44,454 nt of DNA from CAZKBP01 sp964551015 (GTDB lineage: Bacteria > Bacteroidota > Bacteroidia > Cytophagales > Microscillaceae). The notes under the pieces are model-generated. The model was given only the letters and a program-made list of their open reading frames with translations, did not search any database and was not told the origin of the DNA. Each line of letters begins with the position of its first letter. Within the stretch, counting starts at the first letter, position 1. Of the stretch, positions 41,600-44,454 are shown piece after piece. The DNA is taken from contig CAZKBP010000041.1 of NCBI GenBank assembly GCA_964551015.1, positions 1 to 44,454 of the forward strand. Reading direction: 5' to 3'. The position numbers and the translations under genes were made by a program.

Positions 41600-42721
41600 C
41601 TAGACTTGATAGGGAACAATTTTATCGTTGTGGGCCTTGATAATGGCGCCGAGCTTCTCGATGACTTCATCCATGGGGTACTCCTTGGCCTTGGGGAAGT
41701 GCGCTTGTAGGATTTGCTGGATTTCACGACTATCCCACTCGAAGTTTTCCTCGAACCAGAATTCTATGTCTGCCCGGGTAACGGCGTTCAAGGCAGGAAA
41801 AACGGTGATCTCTTCCAGCTCGCTGATGGCTTTGAGGATGCGCTCCTTCTTGCTACTTCCCTTGAAGAGTCGCTTGAAAATACCTTCTTTTTGGAGATCT
41901 TCCTTGTGAACGAGGCCGAAGAAAAAGACCAGCTTGGGCGCGTGCTCTGGTAGTAAATCCTGCTGGCAAAACTCTTGGACGAACCATTTGAGGGCTTTGG
42001 GCGTGTCTTCCTCGTCCCAGTTGTTGCTGTACACTTTGATCTTGATGGCCACGTAGTCCCTTCCCTTCACGCTGGGAGCTTCCAGTAGTTTTCGCAGGTT
42101 AAAACTCTGGGGATCGAGGCGGTTCGGGTTCAGAGCAAAAGCCTGGAAAAGCTTGGAAAGCAAGCGATTTTTACGAAAAGAATCAATGGGAATGACTCGC
42201 TCCACGTAATTTCCTTCTCGGGCTACCTGCTGGATGTAGCGGTAGACCAGGCGACGGAACAGCCCCTCGGGCGATTGTGCCTTCTCCCCGTGGATAAAGT
42301 AGAATTGCAGCTTCTGCTCGCGGCGTGTCTGAAAGATTTCCTCGAACATTTCTTCCTGCTCGCGGCGATTGCAATTATAGCGACGCTTGAGCAAGGCCAA
42401 GTGGGGGGCTTCGGCTGGCTCGTGCTCGGCTTCCCCGGCAGGAAGTTTGAAATCTTCGGGAAGCTTTGGAATAAGCCTGAGGAGTGGGCCTCTTGCTTTA
42501 CTCTTCTGGGTTTGGAACTCTTCCTTGGTACTCAGGCCTTGTTCGTGGGCTTGGCGCGCGTCCTGATAATTGCCCGAAATCATTTGGATCTCGAGTTGTA
42601 GTGAGGCTTCTTCTTCGGAGAGTTCACGATTTTTAAAAGCCCTCAGACAGAGGGCAAGGGCTTTCTCTATTTCTCCTTGGGTAGCCAGGTTGCTAAGCTG
42701 TGATTTGAAATTTTCGGACAT
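41600..42721 (-). CDS. EAD11-like plus iSTAND-like protein (conflict-system sensor)
   Basis: The first 80 residues match the effector-associated domain EAD11 pattern: LATQGEIEKALALCLRAF, then LEIQMISGNYQDARQAHEQG and LSTKEEFQTQKSKARG. The second part (about 105-370) looks like the inactive STAND (iSTAND) domain: LLKRRYNCNRREQEEMFEEI, FYFIHGEKAQSPEGLFRRLV, and KLVFFFGLV. It has no Walker motif, as expected for iSTAND. ATG 42721 is preferred over 42745. It is first in the operon with MoxR and the large membrane protein, and would recruit an effector through the EAD. Confidence 0.82.
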   Translation of the reverse strand: MSENFKSQLSNLATQGEIEKALALCLRAFKNRELSEEEASLQLEIQMISGNYQDARQAHEQGLSTKEEFQTQKSKARGPLLRLIPKLPEDFKLPAGEAEHEPAEAPHLALLKRRYNCNRREQEEMFEEIFQTRREQKLQFYFIHGEKAQSPEGLFRRLVYRYIQQVAREGNYVERVIPIDSFRKNRLLSKLFQAFALNPNRLDPQSFNLRKLLEAPSVKGRDYVAIKIKVYSNNWDEEDTPKALKWFVQEFCQQDLLPEHAPKLVFFFGLVHKEDLQKEGIFKRLFKGSSKKERILKAISELEEITVFPALNAVTRADIEFWFEENFEWDSREIQQILQAHFPKAKEYPMDEVIEKLGAIIKAHNDKIVPYQV

Positions 42722-42745
42722 ATGCAGGCTGCTAATACCCCTCAA

Positions 42746-43048
42746 TTTTAAGCAAAAAAGTGGAATTCCGAGTACTGACTTATGAGGATTTTTTGATGGT
42801 TTGCTTGTTCGCTTGTCTGGTTTCGGGCAAAAAATCAGTGAAATGGGTAGAGATTTGGCAAGCGGCCTGGGTTCTATTTGCTTTTCTAGCTCTGAGAAGT
42901 GAGATAGGATAACGGTAAAGAAAGAAATTTTCTAAAAATCCTAATAAAGATAATATCTTCAACCAGCTATGGACAGGCAATCTATAGATTTGTGTGGAGA
43001 GCTGCAAGCGTTTGGGGGAGAGATTTTTTTGAGGGTGAAAGTGTAGGC
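42746..43048. other. non-coding gap upstream of the conflict operon
   Basis: About 300 bases with no supported gene. It should contain the promoter of the three-gene conflict operon. No clear box or hairpin was found. Confidence 0.4.
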
Positions 43049-43648
43049 CTAGTTAAGCTCACTGGCTTTGATCTCGAATCCGGGTAGTAGCTGGGAGCTG
43101 GCCGTTTCGTTTGCTTGGAAAGTGAGTTCTTGGCCGGCTCGGAGGAGGATGATCTGCTGGCCGGGATCAATACACCAAACTTCGGTGGCACCCTGAGCCA
43201 GCCACATTCGGCACTTCTGGAGGGTGTCTGGGAAGTTGTCGGTTTTGGAGCGGACTTCGGCCACGAGATCGGGCACGATCTGGGGGTAGGAGTCTTTTTC
43301 GGTGTCGGCAAGGGCATTCCATCGTGATTTTTCCAGCCAGGCAGCGTCAGGCGACCGGACAGCGGAGTTGGGCAGGGTGAAGCCGGTTGAAGAGTCAAAG
43401 AGTTCGCCGGGTTCGCCGTTTTGGCTGTCCCAAGCGGCTAGTTTTATCAAAAATTTTGCAGACCTGCGGCCTGAGTTTCCGGTGGTGGGTGCCATAATGA
43501 TGAGGTTTCCTTTTTCGTCCAGTTCAATCTGGGCGTTGGGGTATAGTTTTGAAAAAATTAGCAGGGATTCGCGGTCAAATTTTCCCTGGCGGTTTACGGG
43601 CAGGGAGGTTTTGCTTGATGGGTTGGGGATTTGGGACTCGATTTCCAT
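43049..43648 (-). CDS. Uma2-family (DUF820) endonuclease-like protein
   Basis: A 199-residue protein of the Uma2 family, with the PD-(D/E)XK-like core: VRSPDAAWLEKSRWNAL and then YPQIVPDLVAEVRSKTD, followed by QGATEVWCIDPGQQIILLRA. The family is abundant in cyanobacteria and Bacteroidota, and members are predicted DNA nucleases of unknown role. The start ATG 43648 fits the family length. It is not obviously in an operon. Confidence 0.85.
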   Translation of the reverse strand: MEIESQIPNPSSKTSLPVNRQGKFDRESLLIFSKLYPNAQIELDEKGNLIIMAPTTGNSGRRSAKFLIKLAAWDSQNGEPGELFDSSTGFTLPNSAVRSPDAAWLEKSRWNALADTEKDSYPQIVPDLVAEVRSKTDNFPDTLQKCRMWLAQGATEVWCIDPGQQIILLRAGQELTFQANETASSQLLPGFEIKASELN

Positions 43649-43769
43649 TTTTATGAGATTTTGTTGTCATTAAGTTAAACAAATTTCTGGAAGGTTTCTT
43701 CCTCTGAGGGAAGTTTTTTCTTCCTGAGGGCTGTTGGTTTAGTCAGGTTCTTTGGCTGGGGTACCTTGT

Positions 43770-44027
43770 TTAGCCCTCGGGGATTTGGTCGATGTAGGCT
43801 TGAATCCAGTAGCGGAGGGCGCGGCGTTTGTTGTCGGTGGAGGCTTCGGGGACTTCCTCAACGGCTCGGGCTTCACTGATGTGGATGAGCTGGTGCTCGG
43901 TGCTGAGTAGGTAGACGTCGTGCATCAGGCTTTGTAGCAGGTCTCGAACTTGGACTTGGGTGCCGTCGGCCAAGGTTACTTCCAAGGGGAGGACGGAGTT
44001 GTGGTGTTTGGTTTGTTGTTGGTACAT
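43770..44027 (-). CDS. small hypothetical protein
   Basis: About 85 residues from ATG 44027 (MYQQQTKHHNSVLPLEVTLA). An upstream in-frame start at 44123 would take in repeat DNA and is less likely. The N-terminal half looks beta (LEVTLADGTQVQVRDLLQSL), the C-terminal half helical (NKRRALRYWIQAYIDQIPEG). No family recognised. Similar spacing of an ADGTxVxVRDLL motif suggests a small structured domain. Confidence 0.5.
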   Translation of the reverse strand: MYQQQTKHHNSVLPLEVTLADGTQVQVRDLLQSLMHDVYLLSTEHQLIHISEARAVEEVPEASTDNKRRALRYWIQAYIDQIPEG

Positions 44028-44100
44028 GATGGGTTTGGGTTTAAGTTTTTTGAGATTCAGTTTAGTAAGGGGTTTGATTGTTTCTAAGGTTATTTTTGAA

Positions 44101-44454
44101 ATAGCCCTCTTACTTTTTGGCATTGACCCAAGTTCGGGTTCTTCTTGAATTTGGTTTAGAATAGCCTCTTACTTTTTGGCATTGACCCAAGTTCGGGTTC
44201 TTCTTGGATTTGGTTTAGAATAGCCATCTTACTTTTTTGGCATTGCCCCAAAAAAGTAACAAAAAAACGCTAGTCAAAATCATGCTCCCTGCCCGCTTGG
44301 CCTGCGCTCGCCTCGCGATTTTGACGGGCTTACCCGCTTTTCGGGTTTGGATTTTGAGTTTTAGAATAGCCTTCTTAATTTTGGCATTGACCTAAGTTCG
44401 GGTTCTTCTTAGATTTTGTGTAAAACAGCCCTTACTTTTTTGGCATTGCCCCAA
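44101..44454. repeat. tandem 60-base repeats interrupted by the dispersed element
   Basis: Units at 44101-44160 and 44161-44219 are near-identical. They begin ATAGCC, contain TTTTTGGCATTGACCCAA and GTTCGGGTTCTTCTTG, and end with TTTGGTTTAGA. A third unit (44220-44250) is cut short where the GTCAAAATC element begins, a fourth at 44366-44425 is more divergent, and a fifth starts at 44426 and runs off the window. The repeats look like array-type intergenic DNA. Confidence 0.75.
44273..44325. repeat. dispersed inverted-repeat element, copy B
   Basis: GTCAAAATC (44273-44281) and GATTTTGAC (44317-44325) bound a GC-rich centre like that of copy A at 21454-21505. It is embedded in the tandem-repeat array, as if inserted into it. 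Confidence 0.7.

Noticed and set aside
42780..43007. 75-residue minus-strand frame before the conflict operon
   Set aside because: Biased composition, no start context and no motif. Likely chance.
19841..44454. Direct repeat of the tRNA-Arg 3' end as a right attachment site
   Set aside because: No convincing second copy of the T-arm and acceptor sequence was found by eye, so no attR is claimed.
1..44454. CRISPR arrays or rRNA genes
   Set aside because: No regularly spaced repeats with unique spacers and no rRNA-like sequence were seen. The tandem repeats at 36.8 and 44.1 kb have no spacers.

Overview
The window looks like chromosome of a Bacteroidota bacterium, probably of the Cytophagia/Saprospiria side. 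The signs are a Bacteroidota-type tyrosine recombinase, a DUF6089-like outer-membrane protein, an OmpA protein with TPR and PD40 repeats, WG-repeat and MutS-like membrane proteins, candidate TAnnTTTG -7 boxes, and starts without clear Shine-Dalgarno sequences. No rRNA or CRISPR array was seen. There is one tRNA.

Positions 1 to about 19.9 kb are mostly housekeeping or envelope genes: an aspartyl-protease-like protein, a lipoprotein with four glycogen-binding-type domains, a MutS-like membrane ATPase, a WG-repeat protein, ispE, a quinone oxidoreductase, an SGNH esterase lipoprotein, a P-type cation ATPase, an OmpA/PD40 protein, a DUF6089-like barrel, anmK, an ECF sigma factor with a membrane partner, and an FMN-binding glutamate-synthase-like enzyme. 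A structured inverted-repeat element lies at 7030-7182.

At 19767 a tRNA-Arg(TCG) is followed by a terminator and a tyrosine recombinase (20032-21246). From there to the end of the window the content is accessory. The stretch 21.3-23.1 kb holds a gene tail resembling an effector-associated domain, a dispersed repeat, a stand-alone FGE/C-type-lectin-fold protein whose 3' end has the NNY codon pattern and downstream hairpin expected of a diversity-generating-retroelement target, and a broken type I restriction HsdS tail with a G9 tract.

The best candidate for an undescribed system is 23.2-31.8 kb. A sigma-54-like promoter precedes two paralogous small proteins with Glu/Phe-alternating acidic N-termini and cationic C-terminal parts. 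These are followed by an HEXXH metalloprotease, a 709-residue protein of unknown family, a PLP-dependent alpha-oxoamine-synthase-like enzyme and an amidohydrolase. A convergent sigma-54 activator gene closes the locus. Spacing and overlaps suggest one co-transcribed, partly translationally coupled unit. Its function is not known to me.

At 32.4-34.7 kb a protein that fits the bacterial gasdermin family sits divergently from a trypsin-like protease and a small companion protein. This is a probable pore-forming abortive-infection module. Then come a coiled-coil protein and a DUF6884/GIY-YIG-like protein. At 37.0-42.7 kb there is a tightly coupled three-gene conflict system: EAD11-iSTAND-like protein, MoxR AAA+ ATPase, and a large membrane protein with a CoxE-like N-terminus, PKD, vWA-like, TPR and FGE domains. 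A Uma2-like nuclease, a small unknown gene and tandem repeats end the window. The 20-44 kb part therefore reads as a defence/conflict island next to a tRNA and integrase.
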